From: Candidatus Zixiibacteriota bacterium
GTDB lineage: Bacteria > Zixibacteria > MSB-5A5 > GN15 > PGXB01
DNA length: 12,902 nucleotides
NCBI GenBank assembly: GCA_030642025.1
Contig: DAOWOO010000011.1
Coordinates: forward strand, 1-12,902
Direction of reading: 5' to 3'
How positions within the stretch are numbered: position 1 is the stretch's first letter; every line of letters starts with the position of its first letter. Below are positions 1 to 6,882 of the stretch, piece after piece. Made by a program: the position numbers and the translations under genes. The notes below the pieces were generated by a model. That model searched no databases. It was not told the origin of the DNA and was given only the letters and a program-made list of their open reading frames with translations.

Positions 1-510
1 GTCCGGTACGGTGTTCCGTCTATTGTCGGCTGTCTACTTCTGGCGGCCATTGTGGCGGTCATTGTTTCGACGGCTGATTCATTTCTTCTGGTTCCCGCCA
101 CCAACCTGATTCGAGATATTTATCAGCGTTTTATAAATCCCAAAGCATCTCAGAAACAAATTGTTCTCTATTCCCGGATAGCCGTGGTCATCCTCGGCGT
201 ATTTGCATTTATCCAGGTTCGCTTCTTTACGCAGGTTCTGAAAATGGCGCTTTATGCCTATACCATGTATGGAGTGGGAATCACTCCGGCAGTACTAACC
301 GCCTTTTTCTGGAAACGAGCCACCGCCGCGGGTGGAGTGGCATCAATTGCATCGGGTATGGCGATGACGATAATCTGGGAAGCCCTGGGTCAGCCGTACG
401 GGGTGGCGACAGTATATCCAGCCCTGGGCCTGTCGCTGATCAGTCTGGTTCTGGTCAGCCTGCTTACACCAAAGCCGCGGGCTGATAAATGGAAGCCGTT
501 TTTCTCGTAG
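1..510 (+). CDS. Sodium:solute symporter (SSS family), C-terminal fragment, 5' end outside window
   Basis: The frame is open from base 1 and ends at TAG 508-510, giving 169 residues of a protein whose start lies upstream. The fragment opens with a hydrophobic helix leading into STADS (fragment residues 23-27), followed by LL and a polar NLIRDIY stretch. This is the conserved helix-8 region of the sodium:solute symporter family that helps form the sodium site. At least three more hydrophobic segments follow (about residues 55-72, 83-103 and 112-150), and the end is short, basic and probably cytoplasmic. The family carries sugars, amino acids, organic acids or vitamins into the cell with Na+. 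The substrate cannot be told from this part. The family call is firm; everything upstream is unseen. Confidence 0.88.
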   Translation, partial: VRYGVPSIVGCLLLAAIVAVIVSTADSFLLVPATNLIRDIYQRFINPKASQKQIVLYSRIAVVILGVFAFIQVRFFTQVLKMALYAYTMYGVGITPAVLTAFFWKRATAAGGVASIASGMAMTIIWEALGQPYGVATVYPALGLSLISLVLVSLLTPKPRADKWKPFFS

Positions 511-514
511 TTTC

Positions 515-535
515 ATATTCCATGCCGGGATATTT
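515..535 (+). terminator. Possible weak terminator hairpin after the symporter gene
   Basis: Four bases after the symporter stop, bases 515-521 pair with 527-533 (7 bp including one G-U) around a 5-base loop. The stem is AU-rich and the T tract behind it is broken (TTCAGTTT), so termination would be inefficient. It could be a chance hairpin. Confidence 0.3.
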
Positions 536-614
536 CAGTTTAATATGATTGTTTTTTTGGTATGAAAAACGCTTATTATTTCTGTTCTCGGAAAAATCCG
601 GTGGCGGTATAGGT

Positions 615-1199
615 ATGAGTTCGGCAAAAAGACAATATCAGGCGCTTGTCAAAATTCACTATGATCTGTTTCGTCGTCTTGATGACAGTCGGGATGCGGC
701 TGTACAGGCAAAAATCGATTTGCCGGAAAACCGCAACCGCGAGGTTGTGCTGCCATCCACGGATGATTTATACCGGATGTTTGACCGATTCAACACTGAA
801 TGCTTCAATGGCCGATTGCCGGGGGTAAAAATTTCATATTCCGACCGGATGCTCATTGCCGGTTCATTCACGCCGGCTACGCGGGAAATCAAAATTGGGC
901 GGAAGTATCACAATATCTTTCCCGATGATATTCAGGATACCCTCAAACATGAGATGATCCATTTAATCTATGCTCGTCATGACCGCGGTTTCAAGGCCAT
1001 GGCGGCTCGGCTGGGAGTGTCGCTCAGGGCTCGGACACATCCTGATCTTCGGGGCCCCCATAAATATTTATATATCTGTCCTGCCTGTGGTCGGGAATAT
1101 CCTCGCCGCAAAAGGTTTCGGATGGCCTCCTGTGGTGTTTGTTCAAAGGAGAATAAATTCGATCCCCGATTCAAATTAAGACCTGTGAAGGCCCCATAA
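615..1199 (+). CDS. SprT-like zinc metalloprotease-fold protein with C-terminal zinc ribbon
   Basis: A 194-residue protein with the SprT-like layout. A central HEMIH (HExxH, residues 112-116) supplies two zinc-binding histidines and the catalytic glutamate. His122 in RHDRGF is the likely third ligand, as in the family's H-(G)-xx-W/F segment. A C-terminal ribbon has cysteines 155/158 and 173/176 (two CxxC pairs). The family includes bacterial SprT and the eukaryotic DNA-protein-crosslink protease Spartan; the role of most bacterial members is unproven. I chose ATG 615 over an in-frame TTG at 549 because conserved-looking sequence begins only later, a GGTGGCGG stretch lies 8 bases before 615, and a weak -10-like TATTAT (574-579) falls inside the longer version. 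The gene stands alone between a transporter and the ribosomal operon, with 119 bases to the next promoter. Confidence 0.85.
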   Translation: MSSAKRQYQALVKIHYDLFRRLDDSRDAAVQAKIDLPENRNREVVLPSTDDLYRMFDRFNTECFNGRLPGVKISYSDRMLIAGSFTPATREIKIGRKYHNIFPDDIQDTLKHEMIHLIYARHDRGFKAMAARLGVSLRARTHPDLRGPHKYLYICPACGREYPRRKRFRMASCGVCSKENKFDPRFKLRPVKAP

Positions 1200-1318
1200 T
1201 ATCCAGGAGTTGCCTTGCCAATTCAACCGGATGGGCCGCAAATATTTGCTAATTTCGTTAAGAGTGATTGTTTTTTGGCCGAATAAAAATAATCGAGGGG
1301 AAATCGGCATAAAAAGCC

Positions 1319-1346
1319 TTGACAGGGAAAGTTATTTTGCTATATT
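1319..1346 (+). promoter_or_regulatory. Sigma-70-type promoter of the rplM operon
   Basis: TTGACA (1319-1324, perfect -35), a 16-base spacer, then TATATT (1341-1346, 5 of 6 to TATAAT). Transcription would start near 1353, leaving a leader of about 46 bases before rplM. The rest of the gap after the SprT-like gene (1200-1318) is AT-rich and shows nothing else convincing. Confidence 0.8.
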
Positions 1347-1377
1347 CCAAAGCTTTTAAAGATATAGAGATAGCAAA

Positions 1378-1394
1378 CCGGATGGTTCCGGGGG
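1378..1394 (+). promoter_or_regulatory. Leader hairpin overlapping the rplM Shine-Dalgarno
   Basis: CCGGA (1378-1382) pairs perfectly with TCCGG (1387-1391) around the loop TGGT. The 3' arm takes up the first two bases of the G-run at 1390-1394 that serves as the Shine-Dalgarno for ATG 1399. An alternative, AACC (1376-1379) with GGTT (1384-1387), excludes the first stem. L13 represses its own operon in some bacteria, so a translational switch is possible, but this is inference. Confidence 0.4.
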
Positions 1395-1398
1395 AAAG

Positions 1399-1839
1399 AT
1401 GAAGACATTTATACCTAAAGTTGACAGTCACAATCGCAAATGGTTTCTGGTTGACCTGAAAGGGGCAGTCTTGGGCCGCGCCGCGGTCGAAGTGGCCAAT
1501 ATTCTTCGTGGAAAAGATAAGCCAATTTTTACGCCGCATCTTGATGCCGGAGATAATGTTATTGCCATTAATGCCTCTCAGATAGTCGTTACCGGGCAAA
1601 AGGCGTCATACAAGAAATACTATCGATATACCGGCTATCCGGGCGGGTTGAGAGCGACCTCTTATGAGAAAATGATACGGAATGAATCACCCCGCGTGTT
1701 TATGCATGCGGTAAAGGGGATGCTTCCGAAAAACCGGCTGGGCCGGCAAATGATTAAAAAGCTGAAGGTCTATGCCGGTGACAATCACCCGCATCAGGCA
1801 CAGAAACCGGAAATGAAGAATTTGTTTCCATCCAAATAG
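1399..1839 (+). CDS. rplM: Large-subunit ribosomal protein L13
   Basis: At 146 residues it has the usual bacterial L13 length. Recognisable family segments are WFLVDLKGAVLGRAAVEVA near the N-terminus, IFTPHLDAGDNVIAINA (around residue 45), YYRYTGYPGG (around residue 75) and PKNRLGRQMIKKLKVYAG (around residues 111-128), ending in a short HPHQAQKP tail. L13 binds 23S rRNA early in 50S assembly. The ATG follows a run of five G (1390-1394). It is the first gene of the ribosomal operon, preceded by its own promoter at 1319-1346, and is followed after 9 bases by rpsI, its usual partner in bacteria and archaea. Confidence 0.98.
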   Translation: MKTFIPKVDSHNRKWFLVDLKGAVLGRAAVEVANILRGKDKPIFTPHLDAGDNVIAINASQIVVTGQKASYKKYYRYTGYPGGLRATSYEKMIRNESPRVFMHAVKGMLPKNRLGRQMIKKLKVYAGDNHPHQAQKPEMKNLFPSK

Positions 1840-1848
1840 AGACGGTAA

Positions 1849-2241
1849 ATGACAGAAACGAATTTTGAAGCAACCGGACGCAGAAAAGAAGCTGTCGCGC
1901 GCGCATCGATCAAAGTGGGCGGCGGGGTTTTTGTTATTAATAACAAGACTCCGAAAGAACACCTCAAGCGCGACGTATTGGTTGATCAGGTAAACCTGCC
2001 AATGAAAGAAACCGATACCCTCGGCAAACTGGACATCGTTTGTCGTGTCAATGGTGGTGGACTTTCCGGGCAGGCCGGGGCGATCAGACTCGCCTTATCC
2101 AGGGCGTTGGCCCAGCTTGATCCCGATCTTCGTCCGATTCTTCGCAAAGGTGGACTGTTGACCCGTGACCCGCGCGCCGTAGAAAGAAAGAAATACGGTC
2201 AGCCAAAAGCGCGTAAACGGTTCCAGTACTCCAAGCGTTAA
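1849..2241 (+). CDS. rpsI: Small-subunit ribosomal protein S9
   Basis: At 130 residues it has the normal bacterial S9 length. Family marks are ATGRRKEAVARA (residues 7-18), the GGGLSGQAGAIRLALSRAL segment in the middle, and the basic C-terminus RKKYGQPKARKRFQYSKR, whose final residues reach into the 30S P site and touch the tRNA anticodon arm. It starts 9 bases after the rplM stop with a GAGACGG ribosome site (1840-1845), so it is almost certainly translated from the same message. The invariant C-terminal KR is intact. Confidence 0.98.
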   Translation: MTETNFEATGRRKEAVARASIKVGGGVFVINNKTPKEHLKRDVLVDQVNLPMKETDTLGKLDIVCRVNGGGLSGQAGAIRLALSRALAQLDPDLRPILRKGGLLTRDPRAVERKKYGQPKARKRFQYSKR

Positions 2242-2367
2242 GAAAGTAACTGTATACTATCCGGCCAGACCGGAAATAAGCACGTTCTGACAGGGGTCCG
2301 GCGGTCCCGTTCCGGGTCCGGACCCGAACTGTGGAGCGGAAGAAAAACCGAAAGGAGATTTCCTCGT
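2242..2367 (+). promoter_or_regulatory. Structured rpsB leader with two competing folds
   Basis: This 126-base gap is much longer than the others in the operon. Hairpin 1: 2260-2264 with 2270-2274 (5 bp, loop CCAGA). Hairpin 2: 2309-2317 with 2322-2329 (8 bp, one bulged C, loop CCGG). The octamer GGGTCCGG occurs twice (2294-2301 and 2314-2321). CCGGACCC (2318-2325) can pair with the first copy over 8 bp, which would destroy hairpin 2. A strong AAAGGAGA ribosome site (2351-2358) follows. A -10-like TATACT (2253-2258) lacks a good -35. There is no T run, so it is not a terminator. In E. coli, S2 represses rpsB-tsf through the leader; a similar role here is inferred. Confidence 0.5.
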
Positions 2368-3150
2368 ATGGTCAGTTCCCAGATTCAGGATCTGTTGCAG
2401 GCCGGGGTTCACTTCGGGCATCAGACCCGTCGCTGGAATCCCAAAATGAAGCCGTTTATCTTTACCGAACGGCACGGCATTTATATTATTGATCTTAACA
2501 AGACGCTCGATGCCATCAATGTCGCCTGTCAGAAGGTCAGGGAAATTGTCGCGCGCGGGCAGTCAATTCTGTTTATTGGAACGAAAAAACAGGCCAAGGA
2601 TGTCATCAGGGACGAGGCATTACGGAGCAAACAATTTTTTGTCACCGAGCGCTGGCTGGGCGGAATGCTAACCAATTTCGCCACTATCAAGGGATCTATT
2701 AAAAGGCTTAAAGATATGGAACGGATGCGTGATGAGGGCGAACTGGAAAAGTTCACCAAAAAAGAGCGCGCTAGTTTTGATCATGATATCGATAAGCTGA
2801 CCAGGGTTCTGGGCGGTATCAAAGAGATGAATTATCTTCCGGGATTGCTTTTTGTGGTTGATACCAAGAAAGAAAAAATCGCTGTCGCGGAAGGCTCCAA
2901 GCTGGGTATTCCGATTATCGGAATTATTGATACCAACGCCGATCCCGACCCGATCGATTTCCCGATCGCGGCCAATGACGATGCCATTAAATCGATTCGC
3001 ATTATTACCCGTACTATTGTGGATTCGGTTATCGAAGCCCAGAATTCGATTTCGGAAAAGGAGATCCTCGACTCACGCGATACAGATAAGACAGAAAGAC
3101 CTCAAACATACTCCACCCCCGATACCGACAAAAACGTCAGGAGAGACTGA
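2368..3150 (+). CDS. rpsB: Small-subunit ribosomal protein S2
   Basis: At 260 residues it is in the normal range. Clear S2 marks are LLQAGVHFGHQTRRWNPKMKPFIF (about residues 9-32, in pieces), GIYIIDLNKT, ILFIGTKKQA (around residue 68), RWLGGMLTNF (around residue 93) and the helical hairpin region rich in EELEKFTKKE-like charge. PGLLFVVDTKKE and IPIIGIIDTNADPDPIDFPI follow. The last 30 residues or so are a polar, Asp/Thr/Lys-rich tail. S2 joins the 30S subunit late and bridges head and body. The start is fixed by AAAGGAGA at 2351-2358, 9 bases upstream. tsf follows after 4 bases, the classical rpsB-tsf pair. Confidence 0.98.
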   Translation: MVSSQIQDLLQAGVHFGHQTRRWNPKMKPFIFTERHGIYIIDLNKTLDAINVACQKVREIVARGQSILFIGTKKQAKDVIRDEALRSKQFFVTERWLGGMLTNFATIKGSIKRLKDMERMRDEGELEKFTKKERASFDHDIDKLTRVLGGIKEMNYLPGLLFVVDTKKEKIAVAEGSKLGIPIIGIIDTNADPDPIDFPIAANDDAIKSIRIITRTIVDSVIEAQNSISEKEILDSRDTDKTERPQTYSTPDTDKNVRRD

Positions 3151-3154
3151 TCCC

Positions 3155-3748
3155 ATGGAGATCACAGCAAAAATGGTGAAAGAACTTCGCGAGAAAACCA
3201 ACGTCGGCATGATGGATTGCAAAAAGGCGCTGGTCGAGGCCGACGGCGACTTTGACAAGGCTGTTACCCGTCTGCGTGAAAAAGGTATCGCCAAGGCCGC
3301 TTCCAAGGCCGGTCGGGTCACCAAAGAAGGGGTCATCTTTTCATATATTCATCCCGGCGACAAGCTTGGCGTTCTGGTCGAAATAGACTGCGAAACCGAT
3401 TTTGTCGCCCGCACGGACAATTTTAAGGCCTTCGTCAAGGATGTGGCCATGCAGATTGCGGCGACGGGACCGCTGGTCGTAATGCGTGATGAGCTTGACC
3501 AGGAACTGATTGAAAAAGAAAAAGAAATATACCGTCAACAGGCGCTTAATGAAGGTAAACCGGAGAAGATAGTTGATAAGATTGTCACCGGCAGACTGGA
3601 TAAGTACTATGCGGAAGTTTGTTTGATGGACCAGTCCTTCGTCAAGGACAATGACAAAACGATCACCGACTTTGTCAATGAAATTATCGGCAAGCTCGGA
3701 GAGAATATAGCCATCAAGCGATTTGCCCGTTTTAGGTTGGGTGAATAA
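3155..3748 (+). CDS. tsf: Elongation factor Ts, short form
   Basis: A 197-residue EF-Ts, the nucleotide exchange factor that releases GDP from EF-Tu. The N-terminal UBA-like part has VKELREKTNVGMMDCKKAL. The core carries the TDFVAR motif at residues 81-86 that contacts EF-Tu, and the C-terminal module ends in IAIKRFARFRLGE. E. coli EF-Ts is about 283 residues with two core subdomains and a coiled coil. This protein has a single core subdomain, like the short forms of Thermus and cyanobacteria. The frame stays open upstream into rpsB, but ATG 3155 is the true start: family homology begins there and AGGAG (3139-3143) lies 11 bases before it. It sits 4 bases after rpsB and 2 before pyrH, so coupled translation is likely. 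Confidence 0.97.
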   Translation: MEITAKMVKELREKTNVGMMDCKKALVEADGDFDKAVTRLREKGIAKAASKAGRVTKEGVIFSYIHPGDKLGVLVEIDCETDFVARTDNFKAFVKDVAMQIAATGPLVVMRDELDQELIEKEKEIYRQQALNEGKPEKIVDKIVTGRLDKYYAEVCLMDQSFVKDNDKTITDFVNEIIGKLGENIAIKRFARFRLGE

Positions 3749-3750
3749 AT

Positions 3751-4473
3751 ATGGGTGATGATCCGAATCTGAAATATCGGCGGATCCTTCTTAAGCTATC
3801 AGGCGAAGCCCTCGCCGGAGACAAGCCGTTTGGCATCGATTCCGGGGCGCTGACCAATATCTGTCGGGAAATCAAGGAAATCAAGAATTTCGGCCTTGAA
3901 ATAGGCATTGTTGTTGGCGGCGGCAATATATTTCGCGGGATTGAGTCCATCGGCCGCGACATGGACCGTGTCACCGCCGATAATATGGGTATGCTGGCAA
4001 CTGTGATAAACGCTCTGGCCTTAATGGACAGACTGGAAGGCATGGGGGTTCACACCCGGGTAATGTCGGCGGTCAGCACCGAATCATTTGCCGAACCTTA
4101 CATTCGGCGACGGGCCATCAGGCATATGGAAAAAGGGCGCGTTATCGTTTTGGCTGCGGGAACCGGTAATCCGTATTTTACTACCGATACGGCAGCATCG
4201 CTCCGCGCCAAGGAAATCGGGGCCGAAGTGCTGATAAAAGCGACCAGGGTAGACGGAGTCTATTCCGCCGATCCTCTATCCAACCCGGAAGCCGAATTTT
4301 ATTCGCATCTAACCTATATGGATGTTGTTAGAAATGAACTGGGCGTCATGGATCTGACGGCTATTACCATGTGCAAGGATAATAATATGCCGGTTATCAT
4401 ATTCAATATGAATACCCCGGGAAACTTGAAGAAAATAGTCCTCGGCGAGAAGGTCGGGACTCTCGTTTCATAG
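3751..4473 (+). CDS. pyrH: UMP kinase
   Basis: A 240-residue amino-acid-kinase-fold enzyme that converts UMP and ATP to UDP and ADP in pyrimidine nucleotide synthesis. Motifs are KLSGEAL (residues 15-21, phosphate binding), GGGN followed by IFRG (from residue 56), DRVTADNMGMLATVINALAL, GTGNPYFTTDTAA (around residues 137-149, with Asp146) and the Lys/Asp segment KATRVDGVYSADP. Bacterial PyrH is a hexamer usually inhibited by UTP and activated by GTP. It begins 2 bases after tsf with no strong ribosome site, so it probably depends on translation of tsf. The order tsf-pyrH-frr is widely conserved in bacteria. Confidence 0.98.
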   Translation: MGDDPNLKYRRILLKLSGEALAGDKPFGIDSGALTNICREIKEIKNFGLEIGIVVGGGNIFRGIESIGRDMDRVTADNMGMLATVINALALMDRLEGMGVHTRVMSAVSTESFAEPYIRRRAIRHMEKGRVIVLAAGTGNPYFTTDTAASLRAKEIGAEVLIKATRVDGVYSADPLSNPEAEFYSHLTYMDVVRNELGVMDLTAITMCKDNNMPVIIFNMNTPGNLKKIVLGEKVGTLVS

Positions 4474-4513
4474 ATAAAAAGAGTTTTGGATTTTTGGTCA
4501 AAGGAGACCTCCA

Positions 4514-5071
4514 ATGGCTGATCAGATTTATAAAGATTCCGAAGAACGAATGAGAAAAAGTTGTGAGTCAATCAAAAAACAGTTTGGCTCGCTTAGAACC
4601 GGCAAGGCCACGGTCTCACTGCTGGATGGTATCAGGGTTGATTACCATGGCTCGGTGATGCCTTTAAATCAGCTGGCCTCTATTTCCACCCCGGAGGCCC
4701 GGTTGATGATTGTTCAGTGTTGGGACAAAGGGGTTGTCGGCGAGGTGGCCAAAGCTATTCAAAAGGCTGATTTGGGCCTGAATCCCCTGGTGGAGGGGAA
4801 TATTATCCGGCTGCCGATCCCGACTCTAAACGAAGAACGCCGCCGGGAACTGGCTAAACACTGTAAGAAGATGGCCGAGGACGGCAAAGTCGCAATACGA
4901 AATATACGCCGCGATGCCAATGACAAGCTCAAAGAAGCCGAAAAGAACAAAGATATCTCTGAGGACGACAAAAAGCGCGGCGAGGCTAAAGTCCAGGATT
5001 TAACTACCAAATATTCCGATATGATCGACGAATTGATGGAGGCCAAGGAAGCTGAAATCATGGAAGTCTGA
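4514..5071 (+). CDS. frr: Ribosome recycling factor
   Basis: At 185 residues it has the standard RRF length. Domain I is the long three-helix bundle: the N-terminal helix contains RMRKSCESIKKQFGSLRTGKA, with the conserved RTGKA around residues 29-33. Domain II covers roughly residues 31-105 and ends in LPIPTLNEERRRELAK. The C-terminal helices contain KVAIRNIRRDAND (about residues 121-133), conserved in the family. RRF works with EF-G to split the ribosome after termination. AAGGAG (4501-4506) lies 7 bases before the ATG. It is the last gene of the operon and is followed by an intrinsic terminator. Confidence 0.98.
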   Translation: MADQIYKDSEERMRKSCESIKKQFGSLRTGKATVSLLDGIRVDYHGSVMPLNQLASISTPEARLMIVQCWDKGVVGEVAKAIQKADLGLNPLVEGNIIRLPIPTLNEERRRELAKHCKKMAEDGKVAIRNIRRDANDKLKEAEKNKDISEDDKKRGEAKVQDLTTKYSDMIDELMEAKEAEIMEV

Positions 5072-5095
5072 GCCAGATGAGAAACAGCTTTTTGA

Positions 5096-5129
5096 GGGCC
5101 GGCGATTGCAAAATCATCGGCCCTTCTTT
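5096..5129 (+). terminator. Intrinsic terminator of the rplM-frr operon
   Basis: GGGCCG (5096-5101) pairs with CGGCCC (5118-5123). After a G-U pair and one mismatch the stem extends by GAT/ATC, and the loop is about 6 bases. TTCTTT follows at once. It lies 24 bases after the frr stop, as expected for an operon end. The T run is interrupted by one C. Confidence 0.75.
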
Positions 5130-5145
5130 ATATCAACTCACTTCG

Positions 5146-5189
5146 ATTTCACCGTGAAATTGATCCGGTTCGAACCACCTGCCCGCGGG
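5146..5189 (+). repeat. Cluster of three short perfect palindromes upstream of the ALDH promoter
   Basis: Within 44 bases lie ATTTCAC-C-GTGAAAT (5146-5160), GGTTCGAACC (5167-5176) and CCCGCGGG (5182-5189). The first shares the GTGAA/TTCAC element with the CRP-type site at 5286-5301. They lie 47 or more bases upstream of the -35 box, where activator sites are often found. Function is unknown and chance cannot be excluded for the shorter two. Confidence 0.35.
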
Positions 5190-5235
5190 TTTCGGTAATG
5201 GCCGTTATTCCACCAAGTCAAACTGCCAAAATAAT

Positions 5236-5263
5236 TTGACAATTGGAAAATAATAAATATATT
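5236..5263 (+). promoter_or_regulatory. Sigma-70-type promoter of the ALDH gene cluster
   Basis: TTGACA (5236-5241), a 16-base spacer, then TATATT (5258-5263): exactly the boxes and spacing seen before rplM. Transcription would start near 5270, giving a leader of about 88 bases that contains the CRP-type operator. Confidence 0.7.
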
Positions 5264-5285
5264 GCAACTCTTGTTAAATAAATAC

Positions 5286-5301
5286 TGTGAATAATTTCAC
5301 A
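5286..5301 (+). promoter_or_regulatory. CRP/FNR-family operator
   Basis: The 16-mer TGTGAATAATTTCACA matches the CRP consensus TGTGA-N6-TCACA at all ten fixed positions and is a 6+4+6 inverted repeat. Relative to the promoter at 5236-5263 it would be centred near +24, a repressing position. A -10-like CATAAT at 5327-5332 would put a start near 5339 and the site near -45, close to but not exactly the class II activating position of -41.5. Further downstream, AATTGTG (5330-5336) is inverted with CACAATT (5298-5304). The site is clear; the sign of control and the protein are inferred. Confidence 0.6.
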
Positions 5302-5357
5302 ATTGTTGATGTGGTGGAAATCAAAACATAATTGTGATAAAACCGTAGGAGTTGGTC

Positions 5358-6854
5358 ATGGCTGATGTGACTGAGTATAAGAACTATATCAATGGTGAGT
5401 GGGTGAATTCCCGTACGGGAGAGACATTCGAAAATCGCAACCCGGCTAATATCGATGATGTTGTCGGCGTTTTTCAAAAATCAAACGAAGATGATGTTAA
5501 TGATGCCATTGCGGCCGCCAAAGAGGCGTACAAATCATGGCGCCTGGTACCGGCCCCGAAACGTGCAGAAATTCTCAACGGTATCGCCGACCGGACGGTT
5601 AAAGAAAAGGAGCGTCTCTCTCGTGACATGACCCGCGAAATGGGCAAGGTTCTAAAGGAGACCCGTGGCGACGTCCAGGAGGCCATCGACCTGGGGTACT
5701 ACATGGTCGGCGAGGGACGCCGCCAGTTCGGATACACAACCCCGTCAGAATTACCCAACAAATTCAATATGTGTATGCGCCAACCACTCGGTATCTGCGG
5801 GCTGATTACGCCATGGAATTTCCCCATGGCCATACCATCGTGGAAAATGATGCCGGCGCTGATCCTCGGTAACACCATTGTTATTAAACCGGCCACCGAT
5901 ACGCCGCTATCGGTGGTGAACTATGTTAAAATAATGGAAGAGGCCGGCCTGCCGCCGGGCGTGGTAAATATCGTAACCGGCTCCGGCCGAAATGTCGGCG
6001 AGCCGCTGATGAGACACAAGGATGTATCATGCATCAGCTTTACCGGTTCGACCGATGTCGGACGGCGGATTTCCGAAGCCTGTGCCACCGATTTCAGACA
6101 TTGCCATCTGGAAATGGGCGGCAAGAACTGCATCTTTGTTATGAATGACGCCGATATTGATCTGGCCGTCGATGGTGCGCTCTGGGGCGCTTTTGGAACC
6201 ACCGGCCAGCGGTGCACCGCTTCCTCGCGTATGATAGTCCATAAAGATGTCATCAAGGAATTTACCGACAAGCTGGTGGCCCGCGCTAAAGCTCTTAAGG
6301 TCGGCGATGGTCTCGATGAATCGGTCGATATGGGTCCGACAATCAATGAAAGCCAGATGAACACGGTGCTTAAGTACATTGATATCGGCAAAAACAAAGA
6401 CGGCGCCAAACTTCTCTGCGGCGGCGAACGGCTGACTGGCGGTAAATACGACAAGGGGTTCTTCACCATGCCGACAGTGTTCGGTGATGTGACCTCCGAT
6501 ATGACCATTTTCCAAGAGGAGATTTTTGGCTCGGTAACATCGATAACCGAATGCGCTTCCTTTGAGGAAGGTATTGATTTGTGCAACAATACCGCCTACG
6601 GCCTGTCGGCGTCTATTTACACCCGCGACATCAATAAGGCTTTTTCCGCAATGAGAGATGTTTACACCGGCATCTTTTATGTCAATGCCCCGACTATCGG
6701 CGCCGAGGTACACCTGCCGTTCGGCGGTGTCAAGAACACCGGTAACGGTCACCGTGAAGCCGGTATCGCCGGGCTTGACGTTTTCTCCGAGTGGAAATCG
6801 GTTTACATTGATTTCTCCGGTAAAATTCAGAGAGCGCAAATAGATAACAACTAG
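5358..6854 (+). CDS. NAD(P)-dependent aldehyde dehydrogenase, substrate unknown
   Basis: A 498-residue member of the aldehyde dehydrogenase superfamily that oxidises an aldehyde to an acid with NAD(P)+. All catalytic parts are present: Asn154 in PWNFPMA, the cofactor-binding ITPWNFP and KPATDTPLS segments, FTGSTDVGR (around residue 227), the general base Glu252 in LEMGGKN and the nucleophile Cys286 in GQRCTASS. The C-terminal NAPTIGAEVHLPFGGVK with TGNGHREAG resembles semialdehyde dehydrogenases (succinate, 2-oxoglutarate or aminoadipate semialdehyde types), but I cannot assign the substrate. Start ATG 5358 has TAGGAG (5346-5351) 6 bases upstream; an in-frame TTG at 5352 is less likely. It is the first gene after the promoter and CRP-type site, with 28 bases to the GTPase gene. 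Confidence 0.93.
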   Translation: MADVTEYKNYINGEWVNSRTGETFENRNPANIDDVVGVFQKSNEDDVNDAIAAAKEAYKSWRLVPAPKRAEILNGIADRTVKEKERLSRDMTREMGKVLKETRGDVQEAIDLGYYMVGEGRRQFGYTTPSELPNKFNMCMRQPLGICGLITPWNFPMAIPSWKMMPALILGNTIVIKPATDTPLSVVNYVKIMEEAGLPPGVVNIVTGSGRNVGEPLMRHKDVSCISFTGSTDVGRRISEACATDFRHCHLEMGGKNCIFVMNDADIDLAVDGALWGAFGTTGQRCTASSRMIVHKDVIKEFTDKLVARAKALKVGDGLDESVDMGPTINESQMNTVLKYIDIGKNKDGAKLLCGGERLTGGKYDKGFFTMPTVFGDVTSDMTIFQEEIFGSVTSITECASFEEGIDLCNNTAYGLSASIYTRDINKAFSAMRDVYTGIFYVNAPTIGAEVHLPFGGVKNTGNGHREAGIAGLDVFSEWKSVYIDFSGKIQRAQIDNN

Positions 6855-6882
6855 TAATTATATACAGACTGGAGACGGATAT

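Noticed and set aside
2291..2329. GC-rich hairpin after rpsI as a terminator
   Set aside because: No T run follows, and rpsB with a strong ribosome site lies directly downstream; a leader structure fits better.
2852..3154. N-terminal extension of tsf inside rpsB
   Set aside because: The frame is open but the translated part has no EF-Ts character, and a proper ribosome site precedes ATG 3155.
5164..5180. GGTTCGAACC looks like a tRNA T-arm
   Set aside because: The flanking bases do not form the T stem (TCCGG against CACCT), and no anticodon arm or acceptor stem is nearby.
5306..5324. TTGAT...ATCAA as an FNR site
   Set aside because: The spacer is 9 bases, not the 4 required for FNR.
6027..6839. 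Open frame of 270 codons on the - strand opposite the ALDH gene
   Set aside because: The + strand frame has a complete set of ALDH catalytic motifs; the antisense product resembles nothing.
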